Below are positions 53,776 to 63,105 of a stretch of 64,000 nucleotides of DNA, piece by piece. The stretch covers positions 1,302,001 through 1,366,000 of the forward strand of contig NZ_JBHSTP010000001.1 of assembly GCF_042660285.1 (NCBI RefSeq), given 5' to 3'. The stretch comes from Luethyella okanaganae. Lineage in GTDB: Bacteria > Actinomycetota > Actinomycetes > Actinomycetales > Microbacteriaceae. Below the pieces are notes generated by a model. It worked only from the letters and a program-made list of their open reading frames with translations. It was not told the origin of the DNA and did no database searches. Each line of letters starts with the position of its first letter. The stretch's first letter is position 1. Made by a program: the position numbers and the translations under genes.

Positions 53776-54510
53776 ATGGACGACCCTCACGCCCCAGGAT
53801 CCGATCACGACACCAGCCAAGCTCAGGCATCCCCCGACCAGGAGCGCCGTGCGGAGACGCGCTGGCCTGCCCTGACTGGCCTCGTCGTCGCGCTCGCGCT
53901 CTACGCCCTCGTCAGCAATCCTGGGACGGCAGCGCTGCGCTACCTCGCGATCGCTTTGGTCCTGCTCATCCTGCTGCCGCTCTTCGTGCTCAACCCTCAT
54001 CGCCTCAGCAGAGAGACACAATGGTCTCGCTGGATGTCGATCGTTCTGACGTCACTCCTCGTGGTGGCGAATCAGATCAACGTGCTCTCGGTCATCGGCG
54101 AACTTCTCAGCGGAACCGCGAACGGCCCGCGCGTGCTGCTGACCGCTCTGCAAGTGTGGGTCACCAATGTCATCGCCTTCGGCCTGCTCTACTGGGATCT
54201 CGACCGCGGCGGTCCTGTCGCTCGCGGAACGCTGTCACGCGACCAGCTTCCACCCGCCGACTTCGCCTTCCCGCAGGACGATCACAGGGACGCCGTCGTC
54301 GAGGTCACCCGGCAGTCGTCGCAACGGGGCGACTGGAGACCCGGCTTCGTCGACTATCTCTACGTGTCGCTCACGAACATGATGGCGTTCAGCCCCACGG
54401 ACGCGATGCCATTGCGCACGCGCACGAAGATGTTCATGGCCGTCCAGGCGCTCACAGGATTCATCCTGCTCGCGCTCGTGATCTCGCGCGCCGTGAACAT
54501 CCTCGGCTAG
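53776..54510 (+). CDS. DUF1345-like integral membrane protein
   Basis: 244 residues: a polar N-terminus of about 30, then four to six transmembrane helices (LTGLVVALALYALVS, LAIALVLLILLPLFVL, MSIVLTSLLVVANQI, MFMAVQALTGFILLALVIS). YLYVSLTNMMAFSPTDAMPL before the last helix looks like a pore or re-entrant segment. The function is unknown. TACACT at 53764-53769, 6 bases before ATG, suggests a leaderless mRNA. Confidence 0.75.
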   Translation: MDDPHAPGSDHDTSQAQASPDQERRAETRWPALTGLVVALALYALVSNPGTAALRYLAIALVLLILLPLFVLNPHRLSRETQWSRWMSIVLTSLLVVANQINVLSVIGELLSGTANGPRVLLTALQVWVTNVIAFGLLYWDLDRGGPVARGTLSRDQLPPADFAFPQDDHRDAVVEVTRQSSQRGDWRPGFVDYLYVSLTNMMAFSPTDAMPLRTRTKMFMAVQALTGFILLALVISRAVNILG

Positions 54511-54546
54511 TGCGCATCGGAGGAACTCACGCTGGCCCTGGTTCTA

Positions 54547-54601
54547 CGCCAATTCCTGTGTTCTGCGCCATTCCTGGCGGCGCGGAACGCAGGAATTGGC
54601 G
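54547..54601. terminator. Long inverted repeat between convergent genes
   Basis: Two 23-base arms (54547-54569 and 54579-54601) pair over their full length with two G-U pairs when transcribed rightward; the loop is 9 bases. It contains CGCCAATTCCTG in both orientations and a related GCGCCATTCCTG inside. It could end both the DUF1345-like and peroxiredoxin transcripts, or be an intergenic repeat family. Confidence 0.7.
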
Positions 54602-54626
54602 CGAAAGTGAAGAGACCGCCTGCCAG

Positions 54627-55103
54627 CTAAGCCGAGACGCTGAGGCGCAGCTCCTCAAGAGCAGACCGGTAGGCGGCGAGAGAACGCGCCTCACCCGGCG
54701 CAGTGATGAAACTCGCCCGGATGATGCCCTGCGCGTCGATGAAGAATGTCGCCCTGTTCGCGAAACCCTTGTCCTCGAGGAAGACGCCGTACTCCTTGGC
54801 GACATCGCCGTGCGGCCAGAAGTCGGCGAGTAGCTGGAATCCGTACCCTTCCTGTTCGGCCCACGCGCGCAGGGTGTGTTTGGAATCGACCGAGATGCCG
54901 ATGATCTCCACGTCGTGATCGGTGAACAACGCAAAGTTGTCGCGCAGCTGGCAGAGCTCTCCGCTGCAGATTCCAGAGAACGCGAGCGGGAAGAAGACGA
55001 TGGCCACCGCCTTGCGTCCGCGGTAGCGGCTGAGCTGGACGACTTCGCCGAATTGGTTGGCGAGTTCGAAGTCGGGTGCCTGGGTGTCGTTCTCCAGTGC
55101 CAT
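54627..55103 (-). CDS. ahpE: AhpE-type 1-Cys peroxiredoxin
   Basis: Reduces peroxides via a cysteine thiol in the cytoplasm. 158 residues, thioredoxin fold, peroxidatic Cys46 in FFPLAFSGICSGELCQLRDN (Cys51 also present), and GDVAKEYGVF. Closest to the mycobacterial AhpE, which also sits next to aceE. AAAGGAA precedes ATG 55103. Very long in-frame upstream extensions run antisense through aceE and are not real. Confidence 0.92.
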   Translation of the reverse strand: MALENDTQAPDFELANQFGEVVQLSRYRGRKAVAIVFFPLAFSGICSGELCQLRDNFALFTDHDVEIIGISVDSKHTLRAWAEQEGYGFQLLADFWPHGDVAKEYGVFLEDKGFANRATFFIDAQGIIRASFITAPGEARSLAAYRSALEELRLSVSA

Positions 55104-55283
55104 GGTTCGTTCCTTTCCGGCCGAGTGCGGCACAGTCGCAAGCACGTATCCTAACCCCGTCGCGTACGAGCGCGCCTGAAATAGAATCAATAGGATGGCG
55201 TGGTGCCTGGTCGTGATCCGACCTGCTGAATAGTGCGGCACGCTCCTTGAGGCACGATCTGCCCACACACAGAAAGGTCGAGT

Positions 55284-58010
55284 GTGACTGTCAACGACCA
55301 GGACCCGTACTCGGTAAGTCACGTGGATTCGGATCCGGAGGAGACCGCCGAGTGGAATGAATCGCTCGACTCGCTCGTCGCGGCTCACGGCCACGAGCGC
55401 GCGAGAGAGATCATGCTCAGCCTGCTGAAGCGCTCGAAGGAGCTCCATCTCGGCGTTCCGATGGTACCGACCACCGATTACCTGAACACGATCGCGCCCG
55501 AGAACGAGCCGGAGTTCCCCGGTAACGAGGAGATCGAGCGCCGCTACCGCGCCTGGATCCGCTGGAACGCAGCCGTGCTCGTGCACCGCGCCCAGCGACC
55601 CGGCATCGCGGTGGGCGGCCACATCTCCACCTATGCGTCCTCGGCGGCGCTCTACGAGGTCGGATTCAACCACTTCTTTCGCGGCCAGGACCACCCCGGC
55701 GGCGGCGACCAGATCTTCATCCAGGGCCACGCCTCCCCCGGCACCTATGCCCGCGCCTTCCTCGAGGGCCGCTTGAGCGCCGATCAGCTCGACGGCTTCC
55801 GTCAGGAGAAGTCGCACGCTCCCAACGGTCTGTCGTCGTACCCGCACCCACGGCTCATGCCCGAGTTCTGGCAGTTCCCCACGGTTTCCATGGGTCTCGG
55901 ACCCATCAACGCGATCTACCAGGCACAGCTCAACAGATACCTCACCAACCGCGGCATCAAGGACGCGAGCGACCAGCAGGTCTGGGCGTTCCTCGGCGAT
56001 GGCGAGATGGACGAGGTCGAGAGCCGCGGGCAGCTCCAGGTGGCAGCGAACGATGGTCTCGACAACCTCAATTTCGTCATCAACTGCAACCTGCAGCGTC
56101 TCGACGGACCGGTGCGCGGAAACGGCAAGATCATCCAGGAGCTCGAGAGCTTCTTCCGCGGTGCCGGCTGGAACGTCATCAAGGTCGTCTGGGGTCGCGA
56201 ATGGGACGACCTCCTCGCCCGCGACAACGACGGCGCGCTGCGCACGCTCATGAACGTCACCCCTGACGGCGACTACCAGACCTACAAGGCCGAGTCGGGA
56301 GCCTACGTGCGCGAGAACTTCTTCGGACGCGACCCGCGCGCCCTCGAGCTCGTCAGCCACCTGAGCGACGACGAGGTCTGGGGGCTCAAACGCGGCGGTC
56401 ACGACTACCGCAAGGTCTACGCCGCGTTCAAAGCCGCTTCGGAGCACACAGGCCAGCCGACTGTCATCCTCGCCAAGACCATCAAGGGCTATGGCCTCGG
56501 GCCGTCCTTCGAGGGCCGCAATGCGACTCACCAGATGAAGAAGATGACGCTCGACAATCTGAAGACGTTCCGCGACGCTATGCGCATCCCGATCACGGAC
56601 GCTCAGCTCGAGGAGAACCCATACCTGCCGCCGTACTACAACCCGGGCGAGCAAGACGAGGCCATCCAGTATCTGCATGAGCGCCGTCGCGCGCTCGGCG
56701 GTTACCTGCCGGAACGCCGCGTCAAGTACACGCAGCTCAACCTGCCGGACGACTCGGCGTACGCGGTCTCGAAGAAGGGATCCGGAACGCAGGAGATCGC
56801 CACCACCATGGCCTTCGTCCGCCTGCTCAAGGACCTCATCCGCTCGAAGGACTTCGGTCACCGCATCGTGCCGATCATCCCCGACGAGGCGCGCACCTTC
56901 GGAATCGACGCGTTCTTCCCGACCGCGAAGATCTACAACCCGAACGGACAGCACTACACCTCCGTCGACCGTGAGCTCCTCCTCGCCTACAAGGAGAGCC
57001 CGCAGGGACAGATCCTGCACGTCGGCATCAACGAGGCAGGGGCCATCGCGGCCTTCACCAGCGTGGGAACGTCGTACTCGACGCAGGGCGAGCCGCTCAT
57101 CCCGGTCTACGTGTTCTACTCGATGTTCGGCTTCCAGCGCACCGGCGACGCGATCTGGGCGGCCGGCGACCAGATGACCCGTGGCTTCATGATCGGTGCG
57201 ACCGCCGGTCGCACCACGCTGACGGGCGAGGGCCTGCAACACGCCGACGGTCACTCGCTCGTCCTGTCCTCGACGAATCCGGCCGTGGTGTCCTACGATC
57301 CGGCATACGGATACGAGATCGGGCACATCGTCCACAGTGGCCTGGAGCGCATGTACGGCGGCGTCCACCCCGACCCGAACGTCATGTACTATCTCACCGT
57401 CTACAACGAGCCGATCATCCACCCTGCCGAGCCGGAGAATCTCGACGTCGACGGCGTCGTGCGCGGCATCTACAAGCTTTCGGAGTCGGCCGTCTCCGGC
57501 CCGAAAGCCCAGTTGCTGGCATCCGGCGTAGCCGTCCCATGGATTCTCGAAGCACAACAGCTGCTCGCCGAAGATTGGGGCGTCTCGGCAGACGTCTGGT
57601 CGGTCACCTCCTGGTCGGAACTGCGCCGCGACGGCCTCGCAGCCGACGAGCACAACTTCCTGAACCCGGACGCCGCGCCGCGAACGCCATACGTGTGGCA
57701 GAAGCTCGGCGGCGCGCAAGGGCCGTTCGTCGCGGTGACGGACTTCTCGCACAGCGTGCCGGACCAGATCCGCCAGTTCGTTCCCGGGCAGTACGCGACG
57801 CTCGGGGCCGACGGCTTCGGCTTCTCCGACACCCGTGCCGCCGCCCGTCGATTCTTCACGATCGACGGACCGTCTGTCGTCGTGCGCACACTCGAGATGC
57901 TTGCGGCCCGCGGTGAGGTCGACCGCAACCTTCCGTCGCAGGCCATCGGGAAGTATCGTCTCCACGACGTGAACGCCGGCACGACCGGCTCGGCCGGGGG
58001 CGAGAGCTAA
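55284..58010 (+). CDS. aceE: Pyruvate dehydrogenase E1, homodimeric type
   Basis: Decarboxylates pyruvate with thiamine diphosphate and passes the acetyl group to the lipoyl E2. 908 residues, full length. The ThDP motif starts at GDG (238-240, WAFLGDGEMDEVESRG) and ends with NCNLQRLDGPVRGNG; the C-terminal half carries the transketolase-like core. The E2 partner is sucB at the left end of the window. GTG 55284 follows AGAAAGG. The divergent gap to ahpE (180 bases) contains TAGAAT and TAGGAT -10 candidates. Confidence 0.96.
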   Translation: MTVNDQDPYSVSHVDSDPEETAEWNESLDSLVAAHGHERAREIMLSLLKRSKELHLGVPMVPTTDYLNTIAPENEPEFPGNEEIERRYRAWIRWNAAVLVHRAQRPGIAVGGHISTYASSAALYEVGFNHFFRGQDHPGGGDQIFIQGHASPGTYARAFLEGRLSADQLDGFRQEKSHAPNGLSSYPHPRLMPEFWQFPTVSMGLGPINAIYQAQLNRYLTNRGIKDASDQQVWAFLGDGEMDEVESRGQLQVAANDGLDNLNFVINCNLQRLDGPVRGNGKIIQELESFFRGAGWNVIKVVWGREWDDLLARDNDGALRTLMNVTPDGDYQTYKAESGAYVRENFFGRDPRALELVSHLSDDEVWGLKRGGHDYRKVYAAFKAASEHTGQPTVILAKTIKGYGLGPSFEGRNATHQMKKMTLDNLKTFRDAMRIPITDAQLEENPYLPPYYNPGEQDEAIQYLHERRRALGGYLPERRVKYTQLNLPDDSAYAVSKKGSGTQEIATTMAFVRLLKDLIRSKDFGHRIVPIIPDEARTFGIDAFFPTAKIYNPNGQHYTSVDRELLLAYKESPQGQILHVGINEAGAIAAFTSVGTSYSTQGEPLIPVYVFYSMFGFQRTGDAIWAAGDQMTRGFMIGATAGRTTLTGEGLQHADGHSLVLSSTNPAVVSYDPAYGYEIGHIVHSGLERMYGGVHPDPNVMYYLTVYNEPIIHPAEPENLDVDGVVRGIYKLSESAVSGPKAQLLASGVAVPWILEAQQLLAEDWGVSADVWSVTSWSELRRDGLAADEHNFLNPDAAPRTPYVWQKLGGAQGPFVAVTDFSHSVPDQIRQFVPGQYATLGADGFGFSDTRAAARRFFTIDGPSVVVRTLEMLAARGEVDRNLPSQAIGKYRLHDVNAGTTGSAGGES

Positions 58011-58017
58011 CCGCCCC

Positions 58018-59223
58018 GTGCCGCCCACTCCGAAAACCAAGGAAGAAACGCTCGTCTGGTTGCGCACCATCTCGGGTGAGCTCTCGACGGCCACGCTCAA
58101 ACGACTCGAGGACACCCTGCCCTGGTACGGGGACATGCCGCCGGGACGGCGGTCCGCGGTCGGCCTCGTCGCGCAGGCGGGTATCACCTCCTTCATCTCG
58201 TGGTTCGACGACCCCAAGTCCACACCGTGGATCGCCGCCGATGTCTTCGGCGCCGCCCCACGCGAGTTGCTGCGCTCGGTGAGCCTGCAACAGACCCTGC
58301 AACTCATCCGGGTCGTCGTGGAGGTCGTCGAGGAAAGGGTCAAGAACGGCAGCGAGCCGCTGAGGGAGGCGATCCTGCTCTACTCGCGCGAGATCGCCTT
58401 CGCCGCAGCCGACGTGTATGCGAGGGCCGCAGAGGCGCGCGGCCTGTGGGACGCCAGACTCGAGGCCCTCGTCGTCGACTCGATTCTCAGCGGCGAGTAC
58501 GACGACGAGCTGCCGAGCCGGATCGCGGCGCTCGGCTGGCACGGCCACGGCGAGGTCGCCGTGCTCGTCGGGACGACCCCGAAGATGCTCGACGTCGACC
58601 AGCTCCGACGCTCGGCACGGCACATGTCCGCCGATGTGCTCATCGGGGTGCAGGGAAATCGTCTCGTGCTCGTGATCGGGCGCTCGCATCCCACCCCCAG
58701 CGGAGACGAGGAGGCCACCGGAACGGCTCGCGCATTGAGTTTCATGGAGATCGCCGGACAGCTCGAACCGAGCTTCGGCCCCGGCTACCTCGTGCTCGGC
58801 CACGAGGTGCCGAATCTCGTCGACGCGTCCAAAAGCGCCAAGGCCGCCCTCGCCGGCTTCGCCGTCGCCCGCTCCTGGCGGCATGCTCCGCGACCCGTCC
58901 AGGCAGACGATCTCCTTCCCGAGCGCGCGTTCGCAGGCGATCCGCTCGCGAGGGCGACCCTCATCCATCGCATCTACCGGCCGCTGCAGGCGCACTCGAC
59001 CGAGCTGCTCGCGACCCTCTGGTGCTACCTCGACAACGGCCGTTCCCTCGAGGCGACGGCCCGCGAGCTCTTCGTGCACCCCAACACGGTGCGTTACCGG
59101 CTCAAGCGAGTCTCGGAGGTCATCGGTTGGGATGCGACGGGAGCACGCGAAGCGCTCATCCTGCAGGCAGCGCTCATCATCGGCTCCATCAGCGACCACG
59201 ACGGTCTTCCCCGAAAACGATAG
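58018..59223 (+). CDS. fasR: PucR-type regulator of fatty-acid synthesis (FasR-like)
   Basis: 401 residues: an N-terminal helical region, a GGDEF-like central segment (about 180-270) and the C-terminal PucR HTH_30 (LLATLWCYLDNGRSLEATAR, ELFVHPNTVRYRLKRVSEV). Position immediately before fabD-fabH-acpP-fabF matches Streptomyces FasR, which activates that operon, and the Rv2242-fabD order in mycobacteria. GTG 58018 lies 7 bases after the aceE stop, so it may be partly cotranscribed with aceE, linking acetyl-CoA supply to lipid synthesis (inference). Confidence 0.85.
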   Translation: MPPTPKTKEETLVWLRTISGELSTATLKRLEDTLPWYGDMPPGRRSAVGLVAQAGITSFISWFDDPKSTPWIAADVFGAAPRELLRSVSLQQTLQLIRVVVEVVEERVKNGSEPLREAILLYSREIAFAAADVYARAAEARGLWDARLEALVVDSILSGEYDDELPSRIAALGWHGHGEVAVLVGTTPKMLDVDQLRRSARHMSADVLIGVQGNRLVLVIGRSHPTPSGDEEATGTARALSFMEIAGQLEPSFGPGYLVLGHEVPNLVDASKSAKAALAGFAVARSWRHAPRPVQADDLLPERAFAGDPLARATLIHRIYRPLQAHSTELLATLWCYLDNGRSLEATARELFVHPNTVRYRLKRVSEVIGWDATGAREALILQAALIIGSISDHDGLPRKR

Positions 59224-59259
59224 ATTCCACTATGGCTATGCGCTTGGACTATCTTTCAA

Positions 59260-59287
59260 CGACAAGCGAATCGCTAATACCTTGTCG
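59260..59287. promoter_or_regulatory. Inverted repeat upstream of fabD
   Basis: CGACAAG (59260-59266) and CTTGTCG (59281-59287) flank the smaller dyad AGCGA-A-TCGCT (59265-59275) and a -10-like TAATAC (59275-59280). A good candidate for the binding site of the adjacent FasR-like regulator; the 108-base gap is the only long one before the fab operon. Confidence 0.6.
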
Positions 59288-59331
59288 CGCATCCACACGC
59301 CGACCACAAACGAGATTGGCAAACTAGAGAA

Positions 59332-60285
59332 GTGATCGTCGTCGTCTGCCCCGGTCAGGGCTCCCAAACTCCCGGTTTTCTCGAGCCGTGGCTCGCAGAG
59401 CCGGACTTCGCCGAAGGTCTGCGTTCCCTCTCGGATGCCGCCGGCATCGATCTCGTCGCCCACGGCACCACGAGCGATGCCGACACCATCCGCGACACCA
59501 CTGTGGCTCAACCGCTCATCGTCGCGGCAGGACTCCTCACCCTCCGGGCACTCCTCGCCGGCGGTCGCCGTGAACGCATCGGCGGCATCGCCGGCCACTC
59601 CGTCGGCGAGATCACCGCCGCAGCCGGCGCGGGCATTCTGAGTGACGACGACGCCATCCACTTCGTCCGCGAACGCGGGGCGGCGATGGCGCAGGCCGCC
59701 GCCCACGAGTCGACAGGAATGAGCGCAGTGCTCGGCGGCGGGGAGGCCGAGCTGCTCGCTCGCCTCGACGAACTCGGACTCGAACCGGCCAACTACAACG
59801 GCGGCGGGCAGCTCGTCGTCGCGGGGGCGCTCGACGCTCTCGCCGCCCTGAAAGACGAACCACCGGCTGGCGCCCGGGTGCTTCCCCTGCAGGTCGCCGG
59901 TGCATTCCATACCCGCTATATGAAGCCGGCCGTCGATCGTCTCGCCGCCGTGGCCTCCGGGCTCTCCCCCACCGATCCGACCCTGCCGATCTGGACCAAC
60001 CACGACGGAGGGATCGTGGCATCCGGAGAGCGTTTCGTCGACCTCCTCGTCGGCCAGGTGTCGTCGCCCGTGCGCTGGGACCTCTGCATGAGGTCCTTCG
60101 CGGATGGCGGAGTGACCGGCATCATCGAGGTCGCGCCTGCCGGCGCGCTCGTCGGTCTCGCAAAACGGGGACTCTCAGGCGTTCCAGCAGTCGCGATCAA
60201 GACCCCGGACGATCTTCCGGCAGCCCTCGAACTCATCGATCAGCAGGCCGAGGCCGCGCCCCCCACGACAGGAAGCTCAGAATGA
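59332..60285 (+). CDS. fabD: Malonyl-CoA:ACP transacylase
   Basis: Loads malonyl groups onto ACP for type II fatty-acid synthesis. 317 residues: CPGQGSQTPGF at the N-terminus, nucleophile Ser90 in AGHSVGE, and the catalytic His in GAFHTRYM. GTG 59332 follows TAGAGA. fabH overlaps its stop by ATGA. First gene of the fab operon. Confidence 0.95.
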   Translation: MIVVVCPGQGSQTPGFLEPWLAEPDFAEGLRSLSDAAGIDLVAHGTTSDADTIRDTTVAQPLIVAAGLLTLRALLAGGRRERIGGIAGHSVGEITAAAGAGILSDDDAIHFVRERGAAMAQAAAHESTGMSAVLGGGEAELLARLDELGLEPANYNGGGQLVVAGALDALAALKDEPPAGARVLPLQVAGAFHTRYMKPAVDRLAAVASGLSPTDPTLPIWTNHDGGIVASGERFVDLLVGQVSSPVRWDLCMRSFADGGVTGIIEVAPAGALVGLAKRGLSGVPAVAIKTPDDLPAALELIDQQAEAAPPTTGSSE

Positions 60286-61286
60286 CACGCCCAACCCTGC
60301 AGCAGTCGCACGGCCCGGCATACACCCGCATCTACGCGGTCGGTGCTGCACGCGGCGAGAACGCCGTGCCGAACGAGGATCTCATCGGACCGATCGACTC
60401 CTCCGACGAATGGATTCAACAGCGCACCGGCATCGTGACCCGAACGCGCGCAGGCCGGGACGTGCTCGCTGTCGACCTGGCGACGGCCGCCGCCCGCGAG
60501 GCCATCGCACGTTCGGGGATAGTCCCGGAGCTCATCGACGCCGTCATCATCGCCACCATCAGCAACTCGCAGCAGACGCCGTCGATGGCTGCGGTCGTCG
60601 CCGACCGGGTCGGGGCCAATCCGGCCGCCGCCTACGACATGAACGCCGCCTGCGCGGGCTATGCCTACGCGATCGCACAGGCTGACGCCCTCATCCGCAC
60701 CGGCGTCGCACACTACGCCCTCGTAGTCGGCGCCGAGAAGCTCTCGGACATCGTCGATCCCACCGACCGCAGCATCTCCTTCCTGCTCGGCGACGGTGCC
60801 GGAGCCGTCATCATCGGCCCGAGCGATTTTCCAGGCATCTCGCGCACCGTGTGGGGATCGGACGGCTCGAAGGCCGACGCCGTCGGCATGAACGCGACGC
60901 TCATCGAATACAGTCGCGGTGAGGCGCCCTGGCCGACGCTCCGCCAGGAGGGCCAGACGGTGTTCCGCTGGGCCGTCTGGGACATGGCAAAGGTCGCCAA
61001 AGAGGCTCTGGACGCTGCGGGCATCACCCCGGAGGATCTCGCCGCGTTCATTCCGCACCAAGCCAATATGCGCATCATCGACGAGTTCGCCAAGCAGCTC
61101 AAGTTGCCCGAGTCCGTCGCCATCGCGCGCGACATCGCCACGACCGGCAACACCTCCGCCGCATCCATCCCGCTGGCCACCCATCGTCTGCTCGAAGAGA
61201 ACCCCGGGTTGAGCGGCGGACTCGCGCTGCAGATCGGCTTCGGCGCCGGGCTGGTTTTCGGAGCCCAGGTGGTCGTACTTCCCTGA
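60282..61286 (+). CDS. fabH: Beta-ketoacyl-ACP synthase III
   Basis: Starts fatty-acid chains by condensing a short acyl-CoA with malonyl-ACP. 334 residues with catalytic Cys124 (NAACAGYAYA), His in FIPHQANMRI and Asn in TGNTSAASIPLA. In actinobacteria it usually favours branched primers; specificity is not visible here. Coupled to fabD by ATGA. Confidence 0.95.
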   Translation: MTRPTLQQSHGPAYTRIYAVGAARGENAVPNEDLIGPIDSSDEWIQQRTGIVTRTRAGRDVLAVDLATAAAREAIARSGIVPELIDAVIIATISNSQQTPSMAAVVADRVGANPAAAYDMNAACAGYAYAIAQADALIRTGVAHYALVVGAEKLSDIVDPTDRSISFLLGDGAGAVIIGPSDFPGISRTVWGSDGSKADAVGMNATLIEYSRGEAPWPTLRQEGQTVFRWAVWDMAKVAKEALDAAGITPEDLAAFIPHQANMRIIDEFAKQLKLPESVAIARDIATTGNTSAASIPLATHRLLEENPGLSGGLALQIGFGAGLVFGAQVVVLP

Positions 61287-61347
61287 GAAATCCTGCCGTC
61301 CCCCTAAACTAAGTGACGGTCAAACGAAATACCCCAAGGAGATAACA

Positions 61348-61596
61348 ATGGCATTGTCCACCGAAGAAGTTCTTGCCGGCCTGGCCGAACTCATCAACGA
61401 CGAGACCGGCATTGCAACCGACACGGTTGAGCTGGACAAGTCGTTCACTGACGACCTCGACATCGACTCCATCTCGATGATGACCATCGTCGTCAACGCC
61501 GAGGAGAAGTTCGACGTCAAGATTCCCGATGAAGAGGTCAAGAACCTCAAGACCGTCGGCGACGCCGTCGAGTTCATCGTCAAGGCCCAGGGCTAG
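61348..61596 (+). CDS. acpP: Acyl carrier protein
   Basis: 82 residues, acidic, with phosphopantetheine-bearing Ser41 in DDLDIDSISMM. AAGGAGA precedes ATG 61348. Carries growing acyl chains for fabD/fabH/fabF and is the octanoyl donor for lipB. Confidence 0.97.
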   Translation: MALSTEEVLAGLAELINDETGIATDTVELDKSFTDDLDIDSISMMTIVVNAEEKFDVKIPDEEVKNLKTVGDAVEFIVKAQG

Positions 61597-61608
61597 GTAG
61601 TACCGGGA

Positions 61609-61650
61609 CAAGCGGGCCGGCCTGCCTTTCGCCGCCGACCGGCCCGCTTG
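61609..61650 (+). terminator. Hairpin between acpP and fabF
   Basis: CAAGCGGGCCGG (61609-61620) and CCGGCCCGCTTG (61639-61650) are perfect 12-bp arms with an 18-base loop and no T run. It may attenuate transcription or stabilise the acpP end of the mRNA, helping make ACP in excess over FabF (inference). Confidence 0.65.
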
Positions 61651-61697
61651 ATCGGGCGCGTCTGCCTATCCCCTCGTTCCTCGGAGAGTTTGCCGTT

Positions 61698-62933
61698 ATG
61701 ACCAAGAAAATCGTTATCACCGGGATCGGCGCGACATCGCCGCTCGGCGGAACCGCCGCGGACAGCTGGTCCGCGTTGCTCGCAGGCGAGTCCGGTTCCA
61801 GCACCCTCGACTACCCGTGGGTCGAGGAGACCCAGCTACCCGTCACCTTCGCCGCACAGGCCAGGGTCAAGCCGACCGACGTGCTGCCACGCCATGAGAC
61901 CAAGCGCTTCGACCCCTCTAGCCAGTTCGCGCTCATCGCCGGTCGTGAGGCCTGGGCGGATGCAGGATCCCCCGAGGTGGAGCCCGAGCGCCTCGCCGTG
62001 GACTGGTCGACCGGGATCGGAGGTGTATGGACCCTGCTCGACGCCTGGGACACCCTGCGCGAACGCGGGCCACGACGTGTCCTGCCGATGACCGTTCCCA
62101 TGCTCATGCCGAACGGCCCAGGAGCGGCCATCGGCATGGACCTTCACGCTCGTGCCGGCATCCGCACGATCGTCTCGGCCTGCGCGTCGAGCACGGAGGC
62201 CCTCGTCAACGCCTACGACCACCTCCGGCAGGGGCTCGCGGATGTCGTAATCGCCGGAGGCTCTGAGGCCGCCATCCACCCGCTCCCCATCGCCTCCTTC
62301 GCGGCTATGCAGGCGCTCTCCAAACGCAACGACGACCCAGCGACGGCGAGCCGCCCCTATGATGTCTCCCGCGACGGCTTCGTGCTCGGCGAGGGTGCTG
62401 CTGCGCTCGTCGTCGAGACAGAGGCGCACGCCAAGGCCCGTGGGGCGCGCATCTACGCCGAACTTCTTGGCGGCTCGGTCACAAGCGACGCCTACCACAT
62501 CACCGCACCGGACCCGGAAGGTACTGCCGCTGCGCGCGCTATGATCGCCGCCGTTCGCGGCGCCGACGCCGCACTCGCCGACGTCGCCCACATCAACGCT
62601 CACGCCACGAGCACCCCGGTCGGTGACATCGCAGAGTACAACGCGCTCCGTCGCGTCTTCGGCGACCTGCTCGAAGGCATCCCCGTCTCGGCGACGAAGG
62701 GCTCAACAGGTCACCTCCTCGGTGGCGCCGGGGCGATCGAGGCGATGTTCACGGTCAAGGCGCTCTTTGAGAGGGTCGCTCCCCCGACGATCAACCTCGT
62801 CGATCAGGACCCCGAGATTCCCCTCGATGTCGTGCGGTCGCCGCGCTCGCTCGGAGCGGGCGATCTGCTCGCGATCAGCAACTCCTTCGGCTTCGGCGGG
62901 CACAACGCTGTCGTCGCATTTCGCAACGTCTGA
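61698..62933 (+). CDS. fabF: Beta-ketoacyl-ACP synthase II
   Basis: Elongating condensing enzyme. 411 residues, thiolase fold: catalytic Cys162 (VSACASSTEA), His in INAHATSTPVGD, and Lys-His in KGSTGHLLGGAGAIEA. Corresponds to KasA in mycobacteria. Last gene of the fab operon, followed by a strong terminator. Confidence 0.95.
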   Translation: MTKKIVITGIGATSPLGGTAADSWSALLAGESGSSTLDYPWVEETQLPVTFAAQARVKPTDVLPRHETKRFDPSSQFALIAGREAWADAGSPEVEPERLAVDWSTGIGGVWTLLDAWDTLRERGPRRVLPMTVPMLMPNGPGAAIGMDLHARAGIRTIVSACASSTEALVNAYDHLRQGLADVVIAGGSEAAIHPLPIASFAAMQALSKRNDDPATASRPYDVSRDGFVLGEGAAALVVETEAHAKARGARIYAELLGGSVTSDAYHITAPDPEGTAAARAMIAAVRGADAALADVAHINAHATSTPVGDIAEYNALRRVFGDLLEGIPVSATKGSTGHLLGGAGAIEAMFTVKALFERVAPPTINLVDQDPEIPLDVVRSPRSLGAGDLLAISNSFGFGGHNAVVAFRNV

Positions 62934-62964
62934 GCCTCGGCCAGGCAGAGGCAGAACGCAGAAG

Positions 62965-62999
62965 GACCCCGACCGGTAAGCCACCGGTCGGGGTCTTTT
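62965..62999 (+). terminator. Rho-independent terminator after fabF
   Basis: GACCCCGACCGGT (62965-62977) pairs perfectly with ACCGGTCGGGGTC (62983-62995); 5-base loop, then TTTT. Confidence 0.9.
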
Positions 63000-63105
63000 C
63001 CTGTGGACGGTTCAGGATGTTTCGTTTACGCGCCGCCGGGAAATCACCAACTCACGCGCATCACGCCACTCTTCCTGAACCGAGGCTCCCCGTTCTCCTC
63101 CCGTC

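Noticed and set aside
54627..58343. A 1238-codon open frame antisense to aceE, continuous with the peroxiredoxin
   Set aside because: Only the last 158 codons look like a protein (AhpE). The rest mirrors aceE codons, a common effect in high-GC DNA.
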